Source: Blautia sp. MSJ-19
Lineage (GTDB): Bacteria > Bacillota > Clostridia > Lachnospirales > Lachnospiraceae
DNA: 64,000 bases
NCBI RefSeq assembly: GCF_018918125.1
Contig: NZ_JAHLQA010000035.1
Span: 1 to 64,000 of the forward strand
Reading direction: 5' to 3'
Below are positions 8,092 through 15,693 of this stretch, piece by piece. How positions within the stretch are numbered: the stretch's first letter is position 1; every line of letters starts with the position of its first letter. The translations under genes and the position numbers were made by a program. Under the pieces are notes generated by a model. That model ran no database searches. It saw nothing but the letters and a program-made list of their open reading frames with translations, and was not told the origin of the DNA.

Positions 8092-9438
8092 CTAATTTGC
8101 CCTTTTCTTCTCAGCATGATCCAGATACATAAAAAATCCTACATTCAGAATAATTCCTGTCACTGTTGCAATCGGCGCAGCCAGACCAATCTTTGTCAGG
8201 CTTGCGTTTGGCTGGATACTCATAAAATATGCCAGCGGCAGACGTACCAGAAGTGTCTGGATCAAACCCTGGGCCATAACCCAGACTGTCTTATTATTTC
8301 CATTGAAATAACCAACCATACTGAACATGATCGCTGTCACGATTGTTTCCGGTGCAAATCCCTTCAGATAGTCATATCCATTCTGGATAACGGCTGCATC
8401 TGTTGAGAAAAATCCTGCCAGCATATCTCCCTTAAACATGACAAGAAGGAATACCAAGCAGCCGACAGCCAGTCCTACTCCAATTCCTGTAAACATGGAC
8501 TGTTTCGCACGTTTTGTCTTGCCCGCTCCTACATTCTGGGAAACGAAAGATGCCATGGACTGCATCAGCGCACTTGGTACCAGCATCGCAAAGTTTACGA
8601 TCTTGCAGGCAACACCGTAACCGGAAGAAGCCTCCAGTCCGAGTCGGTTGACAAACGCACAGAGTGCCAGGAAAGAAACCTGTGTCAGAAATTCCTGCAA
8701 TGCCAGCGGAAGACCGATCTTGAGGAATTTTTTGCACTGTGGATTCAGGCGGAAATCTTTCTTTGTGATCTTAAATGGAAGATCTTTTTTGATCAGAAGG
8801 ATAACCGCAAATACAACGCTGAGTGCCTGTGCAGAAACAGTTGCGATCGCTGCACCTGCTGCATCCATATGAAGTCCTGCAACCAGCACCAGGTCACCGA
8901 TCACGTTGACGATACATGCCACCAGGACAAACAACAGCGGTGATTTGCTGTCTCCCAGTCCACGGAAGATCGCAGACAAAAGGTTATAAGCTACAATAAA
9001 AAAGATGCCACTTCCGCAGATCCGTACATAACTGGATGTCAGGTCAACGGCCTCTACCGGTGCCTGCATCAGCACGGAAATCGGACGTGCAAAACATACC
9101 ATTACAACAAAAAGTCCAACGGAGATCATGGTGAACACGATCGCCGCTCCACCGATGACTGCACCGATCTGTTCCGGTCTCTTTTCGCCTAAGTAACGGG
9201 CGATCAGAACTGTGATACCCATTGCAAACTGGATTACTACGAACGTAACCAGATTGAGCACCTGGCTTCCTGTTGAAACTGCCGAAAGTCCGGATGTTGA
9301 ACCAAACCTTCCTACTACCAGCAGGTCAACTGCACCATATGCCGCCTGCAGGATCAATGCACCAAGAACGGGCATCATAAAGGCGACCAGTTTTTTCAAA
9401 ATACTTCCCCGCGTAAAATCTGCTTTATCATTTGTCAT
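8092..9438 (-). CDS. MATE-family efflux transporter
   Basis: 448 aa, about 12 membrane segments in two related halves, starting with a typical SILKKLVAFMMPVLGALILQ segment. MATE proteins export cationic drugs or metabolites using a Na+ or H+ gradient across the cytoplasmic membrane. The start lies inside the 3' end of the MarR gene (11-bp overlap), so both are transcribed from the promoter at 9926-9953 and MarR probably controls export. The gene looks full length. Substrate unknown. Confidence 0.9.
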   Translation of the reverse strand: MTNDKADFTRGSILKKLVAFMMPVLGALILQAAYGAVDLLVVGRFGSTSGLSAVSTGSQVLNLVTFVVIQFAMGITVLIARYLGEKRPEQIGAVIGGAAIVFTMISVGLFVVMVCFARPISVLMQAPVEAVDLTSSYVRICGSGIFFIVAYNLLSAIFRGLGDSKSPLLFVLVACIVNVIGDLVLVAGLHMDAAGAAIATVSAQALSVVFAVILLIKKDLPFKITKKDFRLNPQCKKFLKIGLPLALQEFLTQVSFLALCAFVNRLGLEASSGYGVACKIVNFAMLVPSALMQSMASFVSQNVGAGKTKRAKQSMFTGIGVGLAVGCLVFLLVMFKGDMLAGFFSTDAAVIQNGYDYLKGFAPETIVTAIMFSMVGYFNGNNKTVWVMAQGLIQTLLVRLPLAYFMSIQPNASLTKIGLAAPIATVTGIILNVGFFMYLDHAEKKRAN

Positions 9439-9880
9439 AATGATTCCTCCTCTCGCACATGATCTGGTAAAATTTCTCGATGGTACGAATCATACAGTCT
9501 GCATCTTCCTCTGAAATATCATTCAGCTCCACAGACAATACCCCGAAGTAATTCTTATCATACTTACGGAAAAGATTCCAGCCCTCTTCTGTGATGGATA
9601 TGTAAGTAACACGTCCGTCATCCGGGGATGCGATCTTGCGGAGATAGCCTTTTTTCTCCATCTCCTTGACTGTTCTGGTCACTCCCGGACGCGGAATGTT
9701 CAGCTCATCACTGATATCAGATACTTTTACATGAACATCCTGTTTCTCCAGCGACTGGATCACATCCAGATACTGAATATAAGACGGCATCACACCCTGA
9801 GGCAGCGGCGGCAGCATCTCCCTGATCCGCTTCGCCTGATAACATGCATCAAGCATCTCCTTGATTTTCTTATTGGTCAT
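9428..9880 (-). CDS. MarR-family transcriptional regulator
   Basis: 150 aa winged-helix protein: VHVKVSDISDELNIPRPGVT is the recognition helix-turn-helix and KKGYLRKIASPDDGRVTYIS the wing with its conserved DxR. Such regulators usually repress a linked efflux gene until a ligand binds, and the next gene is a MATE exporter overlapping it by 11 bp. A 15-bp inverted repeat flanks the promoter region and is the likely autoregulatory operator. Confidence 0.9.
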   Translation of the reverse strand: MTNKKIKEMLDACYQAKRIREMLPPLPQGVMPSYIQYLDVIQSLEKQDVHVKVSDISDELNIPRPGVTRTVKEMEKKGYLRKIASPDDGRVTYISITEEGWNLFRKYDKNYFGVLSVELNDISEEDADCMIRTIEKFYQIMCERRNHYDK

Positions 9881-9890
9881 GTTACATTCT

Positions 9891-9953
9891 CCCTATATAG
9901 TTATCTCTGTTAATTACCTTTGATAATTATATAGGGATTTGAGGATTTGTCAA
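9891..9953 (-). promoter_or_regulatory. Promoter and inverted-repeat operator of marR-MATE
   Basis: Minus-strand -35 TTGACA (9953-9948) and -10 TATAAT (9931-9926) have 16-bp spacing. The inverted repeat CCCTATATAGTTATC (9891-9905) and GATAATTATATAGGG (9922-9936) matches at 14 of 15 positions; its right arm covers the -10. This is the layout of a MarR autorepression site. Confidence 0.75.
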
Positions 9954-9965
9954 GAACTATCGAGC

Positions 9966-10010
9966 AAAAAAATATCGCTTTACCATCACTTAGACAGCAA
10001 AACGATATTT
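9966..10010 (-). terminator. Terminator after the Rpn-like gene
   Basis: AAATATCG (9970-9977) pairs with CGATATTT (10003-10010). On the minus strand the stem is followed by a run of seven T, as expected for an intrinsic terminator. Confidence 0.6.
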
Positions 10011-10080
10011 CCTTACTTACATCTTTTGATTCGGTTTGTTTCCATTTTTAGCTTTGTTGATATGATACGGTGTTTCTATA

Positions 10081-11064
10081 TTACTTCTGTTCCTGAATTT
10101 CTAACAGCTTCCTGAGACGCTTAACTTCCTCTTCGAGTGCATCTGCGCGCTGTTTCTCTTCCTCTGCTCGTTGTTTTTCTCTCGCAGTATTTCTTTTTAA
10201 AGCCCCTATATCTATTTCTTCCATATTCTCAAACAGATATCCCCTGGCATTTTCTCCTGTTCCGCCCCTCATCTTTCGGGAATTCTCACTCAGTACTTTC
10301 ATCTTCATTAGTAAATACCACAGTATCTTCTTATAGACTTCCTTTTTCTCATCTGATGCATCCACATAAGGAGAATTCACCATTGCCTCAGTAACATTTC
10401 GAAATCCCTCAATATCTTCTGAAGATTGTATTTTATTGGTCAGCATTACCAGTGACATTTCGTCATGCTTCTTGCTGAGTTCCTCATTTGTATATTTGTT
10501 CAAACTCACTACCTGATATGTAAAGTCCGGAATATACTCAGCCATTTCCTCAGAAAAATCAATCCTGTCTTTCAGATGCAGCCCTGCTGTCCACTCTTTC
10601 TCCCCTTCATAATATACAATTGGAATAATCAGTGGATAACGAAAATTTTTCCGTCGACTGCTTCCCTCCTGGATTTTATTCTGAGTCGCTTTATACTCCT
10701 GCCAGATCACACACATATATCGAAGCAACTGCATCGCCACATCGTAATCGATATCACTTTTGTGCTCAATCAATGACAATACGTATACTTCTCTTTCTAT
10801 TGTGCCATCCATTCTACGGATATATACCTTCTTGATTGTATCCGCTTCAAATTCTACACCCAGAAATGCCTGATATTTCTGAGACACATCTTCAATGTCC
10901 TCTGGCATTACATTGGATAATAATGGAATATTCGTATAGTTTCTTAAGAACTGGCTCGTCAACATGTCGTTCTTAAAAATCTCCCGGCTGTTTGCATTTC
11001 TGACATGCATTTCCGGCTGGTAGCTCGTATTCTTTTCTCTTTTGTCCTGTGATGCTTTTTCCAT
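10081..11064 (-). CDS. Rpn-family recombination-promoting nuclease / transposase_31-like
   Basis: 327 aa from the ATG at 11064, which follows GAGGAGG; an upstream ATG at 11091 lacks a ribosome site. The N-terminal half carries the PD-(D/E)XK-type core of this family: VEFEADTIKKVYI, then VLSLIEHKSDIDYDVAMQLL with the E-x-K motif, and later FRYPLIIPIVYYEG. The C-terminus is a charged coiled coil (AREKQRAEEEKQRADALEE). E. coli Rpn proteins nick DNA and promote RecA-independent recombination; copies in gut Clostridia are often linked to mobile or phase-variable regions. A palindromic element lies directly upstream. Confidence 0.8.
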   Translation of the reverse strand: MEKASQDKREKNTSYQPEMHVRNANSREIFKNDMLTSQFLRNYTNIPLLSNVMPEDIEDVSQKYQAFLGVEFEADTIKKVYIRRMDGTIEREVYVLSLIEHKSDIDYDVAMQLLRYMCVIWQEYKATQNKIQEGSSRRKNFRYPLIIPIVYYEGEKEWTAGLHLKDRIDFSEEMAEYIPDFTYQVVSLNKYTNEELSKKHDEMSLVMLTNKIQSSEDIEGFRNVTEAMVNSPYVDASDEKKEVYKKILWYLLMKMKVLSENSRKMRGGTGENARGYLFENMEEIDIGALKRNTAREKQRAEEEKQRADALEEEVKRLRKLLEIQEQK

Positions 11065-11101
11065 TCTGCCTCCTCGCTGGAAACAAATCACAGATCAAAA
11101 G

Positions 11102-11254
11102 ATATTTGTAACTGTTCAGTCCCCTCACAGTTACGAGACAAAATGCATTCCAAAGCACCTTTGGTGATAGCGTTTTGTCTTGTATGTCTCGGGATTTTGG
11201 CAAAATATGCCAAAACGCCTCGCGGGATACTACCTACTGAATAGTTACAGATAT
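11102..11254. repeat. MITE-like palindromic element (~153 bp)
   Basis: Terminal arms at 11102-11120 and 11236-11254 are inverted repeats matching at 17 of 19 positions (core AACTGTTCAGT against ACTGAATAGTT). Inside are GACAAAATGC/GCGTTTTGTC, CCAAAG/CTTTGG and TTTTGGCA/TGCCAAAA. There is no coding capacity. It lies immediately upstream of the Rpn-like gene. This looks like a non-autonomous palindromic repeat; no target duplication was confirmed. Confidence 0.55.
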
Positions 11255-11318
11255 TTACAGTTTTATTTTAACATGGAGATTTTGAAGGAACAACTGAAAC
11301 TTTCCTAAAATATCCAGA

Positions 11319-12131
11319 CTATCCCTCTATTCCAATGAGTCCTGCCCTGATAAGTCCTTTATAAATACCATCCTCATCATTGCTGGCCGTTACATTTTGG
11401 AAGCGTTTTTGTAGTTCTTCCGGGGCGTTTCCCATCAGGAATGGCTGGGCTACTGTTTCAAGCATTTCGATATCATTATAGTTGTCCCCAAATGCAATGG
11501 TAGCCTCCAGCGGGATATCCCACAGCTTGCACAAAGTCTTTACTGCACTGCTTTTGGTTACACCTGTTGGCATGATTTCGAGCAGGATATCCGAAGATTT
11601 TGCGATAGATAAGGCAGGAAATGCTTCTTTCAATTTCTGTTCAATATCAAGGATACAGTCAGGATTGCACATACAGAGAATCTTTCCGATGTCTGCATCA
11701 TCGTCCAGCATATCAACAGTCCCTTCCACTGCCATTGCATGTACGATGTTTTCTTCCCGTATAACTCGCGGATCTTTTTTGTCTTTTACAATCCAGGTAT
11801 CCATAGAATAAATATTCCAGGTACAGTCGAAATCGTTTTTTTCTATAAAGTCAATAACATCTTTTGCGACCTTGCGCGAAACTCCTTTGGAGTAAAGAAC
11901 CTTCCTGTTTTCATCCAGGATCAATGCCCCACTGTAAGAGATAACCGGCGATCTAAAATCATATTCTTCCTGGATCGGATAGATACCAGAAGGACTCCTG
12001 GCTGAAATAATAACAAATGGAATATCCCGCTTCTGCAGTGCTCTGATCGAAGCAAGAGTATTTGGCAAAAGCTGATGTTCACTGTTAAGAAGAGTTCCAT
12101 CGACATCACTGAATACGATTTTATAAGTCAT
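11319..12131 (-). CDS. Cof-type HAD-IIB hydrolase (sugar phosphatase-like)
   Basis: 270 aa. Motif I VFSDVDGTLLNSEH gives the nucleophile and acid aspartates near residue 9; motif II is VIISARSPSG; motif IV is IAFGDNYNDIEML near residue 215. The IIB cap domain lies between. Members dephosphorylate sugar phosphates, flavin precursors or PLP; the substrate cannot be read from sequence. The gene stands 40 bp upstream of nothing co-directional on its left and follows the DUF2798-like gene on the same strand, so the two may share a transcript. Confidence 0.88.
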   Translation of the reverse strand: MTYKIVFSDVDGTLLNSEHQLLPNTLASIRALQKRDIPFVIISARSPSGIYPIQEEYDFRSPVISYSGALILDENRKVLYSKGVSRKVAKDVIDFIEKNDFDCTWNIYSMDTWIVKDKKDPRVIREENIVHAMAVEGTVDMLDDDADIGKILCMCNPDCILDIEQKLKEAFPALSIAKSSDILLEIMPTGVTKSSAVKTLCKLWDIPLEATIAFGDNYNDIEMLETVAQPFLMGNAPEELQKRFQNVTASNDEDGIYKGLIRAGLIGIEG

Positions 12132-12171
12132 GATTTTTCCTCCGTTGATTTTGATGTTTATAATTTCCCCG

Positions 12172-12639
12172 TCAGGCGTTTGCTTCTCTGAAAATTATTC
12201 GGAAGATCAGTCTTACAAGCGGTCCGACAAAAAACACCTGCAGGCAGAGTGCCACCGGGAAACACAGGAATGCAAGCTGTATCCACTGACAGAACCATGC
12301 GGACGTAAATCCATTATGAAAAAATGTAGCAAAAAGGGTAATACATGGCACGATCAGGCAGACTGTGAAACACTGAATTGCCAGAACCAGAAAAATCGGT
12401 TTGTCCACACCAGGCGTAATGATCCGAAAAGCAAGCTTCTGCGCAAGTCGTGTGATCACAAAAAAGATCAGCAGAAAGACGATCACATATTCCACCCACA
12501 TTTCCCGTATCGCAAGGGCAAATACGCTATAGCCCAATCCACCGAATTTCATGGCAATCGTGTAAACGGTCATACAATACACCATACAGAATACCATCAT
12601 TGCGGTAAAAATACTACTTTGAAATTTTGTTTTTGGCAT
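12172..12639 (-). CDS. Small integral membrane protein, DUF2798-like
   Basis: 155 aa with four predicted membrane helices in two similar halves: FQSSIFTAMMVFCMVYCMTVY and FLVLAIQCFTVCLIVPCITL open each half. That duplicated pattern is typical of DUF2798-like proteins, whose function is unknown. The start follows AGAGGAGAG. A strong terminator-like hairpin sits 24-88 bp upstream, so expression is probably controlled after initiation. Confidence 0.7.
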   Translation of the reverse strand: MPKTKFQSSIFTAMMVFCMVYCMTVYTIAMKFGGLGYSVFALAIREMWVEYVIVFLLIFFVITRLAQKLAFRIITPGVDKPIFLVLAIQCFTVCLIVPCITLFATFFHNGFTSAWFCQWIQLAFLCFPVALCLQVFFVGPLVRLIFRIIFREANA

Positions 12640-12676
12640 AATACTCTCTCCTCTTTTCCGAAATAAAAAACGACAT
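12614..12676 (-). CDS. Possible leader ORF overlapping the membrane-protein start
   Basis: A 20-codon ORF (starts MSFFIS) begins in the descending arm of the leader hairpin, runs through its T tract and ends out of frame inside the first codons of the DUF2798-like gene. Translation of it would disturb the hairpin. No clear ribosome site precedes it, so it may be chance. Confidence 0.25.
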   Translation of the reverse strand: MSFFISEKRREYYAKNKISK

Positions 12677-12727
12677 TAAATCCGTCGCAGCTATCAGACA
12701 GGAGCCGCGACAATATTTAATGTCGTT
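12663..12727 (-). terminator. Leader terminator/attenuator of the DUF2798-like gene
   Basis: Outer arms AACGACATTAAAT (12669-12681) and ATTTAATGTCGTT (12715-12727) are perfectly complementary, with an inner GTCGCAGC/GCCGCGAC stem. On the minus strand the stem ends in TTTTTT and lies just before the ribosome site of the next gene, while the gene upstream is divergent. It therefore acts in a leader rather than at an operon end. Confidence 0.6.
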
Positions 12728-12845
12728 TTGTTATTTCAATATTTAATTTTTTTGAATCAGCGAAACTGATTGTAGCATATTTTTTTCATGCGTGCAAATG
12801 AAAAATTTGATTATATCATTTTCGTAAAATGCTTCATTTAGCATA

Positions 12846-12874
12846 TTGTACTTCTAATACCCGAATGCTAAAAT
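12846..12874 (+). promoter_or_regulatory. Promoter of the AAA ATPase gene
   Basis: TTGTAC (12846-12851) and TAAAAT (12869-12874) are 17 bp apart and 40 bp upstream of the ATG. Confidence 0.5.
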
Positions 12875-12913
12875 GAAATGAGTACATTCTAATATATTGA
12901 GGGAGGATGCCAG

Positions 12914-14494
12914 ATGCCAAAGCGTTTTTGTATTACAGGAACCTGTATCCCGGAAAAAAATTATATGGTAGATATTTCTGATCGAATTGACCGAATCATA
13001 CAGGACTACATTGAAAACGGCAAGTATTTTACAATTAATCGTGCACGTCAATATGGAAAAACAACTACGCTTTATCTACTGGAGCGTCGGCTTCAGAAGG
13101 ACTATATTGTTCTGAGTCTGAGTTTTGAAGCCGCTGATGAATATTTCCACTCTCTGGAAACTCTGGCTGAGGGATTGGTTTTAGATATAGGAGAATGTCT
13201 GCAAAACCAGCGAGTCTCTGAAGACATTCTTGCAGAATGGAACAGACCTTTATCAGAAAAATTTCCGATGCGTTCTTTAGGTATGAAAATCAGTACTTTA
13301 TGCAGATCTTCTCACAAAAAAATTGTTCTTATGATCGATGAAGTTGATAAAAGCTCAGATAATCAGATTTTTTTATCTTTCCTGGGATTATTAAGGGACA
13401 AATATCTGAAATGGCAACAGGGAAAAGACGAAACATTTCAGTCAGTCATCCTGGCTGGTGTTTATGATGTAAAAACATTAAAATTAAAGCTTCATCCCCA
13501 GGAGGAAACAAAATATAACAGTCCATGGAATATAGCTGCTGATTTTCAGATAGATATGAATTTCAATTGTAAGGATATCTCATCTATGTTGAAAGAGTAT
13601 GAATCTGAATATCATACAGGAATGAATATTTCTGAAGTTTCTGAATTAATATATGATTATACCTCCGGATATCCATATCTGGTATCCAGAATATGTCAGA
13701 TCATCGATGAAAGACTGGCAGGTACAGATACTTTTACCAATAAATCTGCCTGGACAAGAAGTGGTGTACTCACTGCAATAAAAATCCTGTTAAAAGAACC
13801 AAATACCCTGTTTGACGATCTGACAAAAAAATTACTGGATCATCCTCAGTTAAAAGAAATGCTCCAGAACATCCTTTTTGGCGGGATAGATTTTCCTTAC
13901 AAAAGAGAAACTCCTATCATCGACCTGGGCGTTACATTTGGATTTTTGAAAGATAAAAACGGAATCGTCGCCGTTTCCAACAGAATATTCGAAACTCAGC
14001 TCTATGATATGTTTCTTGCTGAAATGGCTGTGAATAATAAACTGTACATGGAAGCATCTACCAATCGTAGCCAGTTTGTAGTATCAGGTATGCTGCAGAT
14101 GGATCTGGTCATGCAGAAATTTTATGAATACTACGAAGAAATATATGCCGACAATGATCAGAAATTCATAGAAGAAAATGGCAGAAAACTGTTTTTACTT
14201 TACCTGAAACCTATTATCAATGGAACGGGAAATTATTATATAGAATCAAGAACCAGAGATAATCGCCGGACAGATATCATTGTAGATTACAAAGGAAAAC
14301 GCTTTATCATTGAACTAAAAATATGGCGTGGAAATGAATATCATATGCGTGGTGAACAACAGTTGTTTAAGTATCTTGATTATTACAAAGAAGAAAAAGG
14401 CTATTTATTGAGCTTTAATTTTAATAAACACAAGCAAAGTGGTATTCAGGAATTAGAGTATAATGGTAAACGAATACTGGAGGTAATTGTGTAA
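12914..14494 (+). CDS. AAA-like ATPase with C-terminal PD-(D/E)XK nuclease-like domain
   Basis: 526 aa. A P-loop of the form RARQYGKTT (residues 43-51) lacks the usual first glycines but keeps GKT. Walker B is IVLMIDEVDKS near residue 135. The C-terminal 80 residues contain RTDIIVDYKGKRFIIELKIW, a D...ExK nuclease signature of the PDDEXK_9 type. Such proteins are frequent in gut Clostridia and Bacteroidetes and are usually solitary; roles in defence or as selfish elements are suspected, not shown. GGGAGGA precedes the ATG, and the gene has its own promoter and terminator. Confidence 0.8.
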   Translation: MPKRFCITGTCIPEKNYMVDISDRIDRIIQDYIENGKYFTINRARQYGKTTTLYLLERRLQKDYIVLSLSFEAADEYFHSLETLAEGLVLDIGECLQNQRVSEDILAEWNRPLSEKFPMRSLGMKISTLCRSSHKKIVLMIDEVDKSSDNQIFLSFLGLLRDKYLKWQQGKDETFQSVILAGVYDVKTLKLKLHPQEETKYNSPWNIAADFQIDMNFNCKDISSMLKEYESEYHTGMNISEVSELIYDYTSGYPYLVSRICQIIDERLAGTDTFTNKSAWTRSGVLTAIKILLKEPNTLFDDLTKKLLDHPQLKEMLQNILFGGIDFPYKRETPIIDLGVTFGFLKDKNGIVAVSNRIFETQLYDMFLAEMAVNNKLYMEASTNRSQFVVSGMLQMDLVMQKFYEYYEEIYADNDQKFIEENGRKLFLLYLKPIINGTGNYYIESRTRDNRRTDIIVDYKGKRFIIELKIWRGNEYHMRGEQQLFKYLDYYKEEKGYLLSFNFNKHKQSGIQELEYNGKRILEVIV

Positions 14495-14524
14495 ATTTAT
14501 ATTCCCAAATTTTCTCTTAATACA

Positions 14525-14575
14525 AAAGACAGCATGTTATCAGATAATACTTTTGATAATATGCCGTCTTTTTCT
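14525..14575 (+). terminator. Terminator after the AAA ATPase gene
   Basis: AAGAC-GCAT-TTATCA pairs with TGATAA-ATGC-GTCTT across an 11-nt loop and is followed by TTTTTC, 30 bp after the stop codon. Confidence 0.75.
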
Positions 14576-14890
14576 TTTCACTGTCATCATTTCTTTTTGA
14601 ATGGTCTGACTGCAACCAAGTTGCCTGCAATCAACAGAATCGTGATCACCCGCGAAATCGGAAATGCACTGTACAGAACTTCCGGTTTCGTATGTATACG
14701 AAAAACTGTGCAGATCCAGATAATGCGGAATGCACATGATACGGGTACATGCATTTTGGATAACCTCTGGTTCCGTCGAAAACAGCCCAGAAAAGCCTGT
14801 TTGAAACAAAATGATCGGTTCAATGATCACAAGACTGAATAATGTAGAGGATATCAGACAGCACTGCAGAAAGATTATCCCGGTATTGAT
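14540..14890 (-). pseudogene. Decayed C-terminal fragment of a MATE exporter
   Basis: Two minus-strand frames together resemble the end of a clostridial MATE protein. One frame reads GLFSTEPEVIQNACTRIM, preceded by hydrophobic IIFLQCCLISSTLFSLVII. The next frame reads CAFRIIWICTVFRI, then PEVLYSAFPISRVITI and a basic tail. The frame change and the missing segment between the two parts show a frameshift plus deletion. No start codon or upstream two thirds of the gene was found. Confidence 0.5.
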
Positions 14891-15102
14891 TACGAAATGC
14901 TCTAGTAAAACGACATTCTCTTACTCTATCATTCCAAGATTTCAATTCCTGCTTCATAAAAATACCATCTCCCTGTTCTTACTTACCGACAACACTTTTT
15001 ATAAAGCTAAAGATCCTGAACAGACACATATACCATAGCGTATATATCCGTTCGGGATCATAAGGGGGAGAGTTATTTTATTTTATTTTGTTTTGTATTA
15101 TT
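14891..15102. other. Intergenic stretch without recognised feature
   Basis: Between the MATE remnant and the GtrA-like gene I see AT-rich sequence with a T-rich tract near 15070-15110 on the + strand and no convincing ORF, promoter or strong hairpin. Confidence 0.5.
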
Positions 15103-15693
15103 TTATTTCGCTTCGCCTTCTGGAAAGATAATCTTAAAAACAAAGAAAAAGATTACCATGGACACTCCACCGGTGATTACTGTTACCAGCAGATTATAAA
15201 CTGCCGGTGCTACATAGGCAGATGCAATCGGCATCCACAGATTATTGAAGCCATTGCAGATCAGTGAGATCACCACCCATGCAATAAAATACCATACTGC
15301 CTGATATACTGGATTTCCATGACTTTTAAATGTAATATTTCTCTGAAGCGGAAAATTGATACATTGTGCAAGAAATGAGCCCAATTCATAGCTGATAAAG
15401 TATCCCAGACCACCACCGATCAGGACATTACCTGCTGTGTCATACAGTACATTATATCCCAGAAGACTCCATGTAAATTTTACTCCAAACAGATTCGTTG
15501 AAACTTTCGGCCACATAAATTCTGTTCCTGCCAGCCCAGTTCCAAGAAGCCCCGGTAAAAACGTAAACACAAGATACTGGAATATTGTCACTCCCATGCT
15601 GAATACAACAAAATAAAAAATCTGATACAGCCATTTGGCAAGTGATGGATGCTTTTCTTCAAAGCAACTCCAGAATTTCTTAATATTGCTCAT
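15103..15693 (-). CDS. GtrA-like integral membrane protein
   Basis: 196 aa with about four membrane helices. The segment FLAQCINFPLQRNITFKSHG matches the GtrA-family signature, in which a membrane helix ends in NFxLxRxxTFxS. GtrA-like proteins help translocate lipid-linked sugars or modify surface polysaccharides. It is the last gene after two GH3 glycosidase genes, starting at the base after the GH3 stop, so it is very likely co-transcribed. Its tie to glycan breakdown is inference from position. Confidence 0.65.
   Translation of the reverse strand: MSNIKKFWSCFEEKHPSLAKWLYQIFYFVVFSMGVTIFQYLVFTFLPGLLGTGLAGTEFMWPKVSTNLFGVKFTWSLLGYNVLYDTAGNVLIGGGLGYFISYELGSFLAQCINFPLQRNITFKSHGNPVYQAVWYFIAWVVISLICNGFNNLWMPIASAYVAPAVYNLLVTVITGGVSMVIFFFVFKIIFPEGEAK

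Noticed and set aside
14534-14842. 102-codon + ORF after the AAA ATPase gene
   Set aside because: It starts inside the terminator hairpin and is antisense to the MATE remnant.
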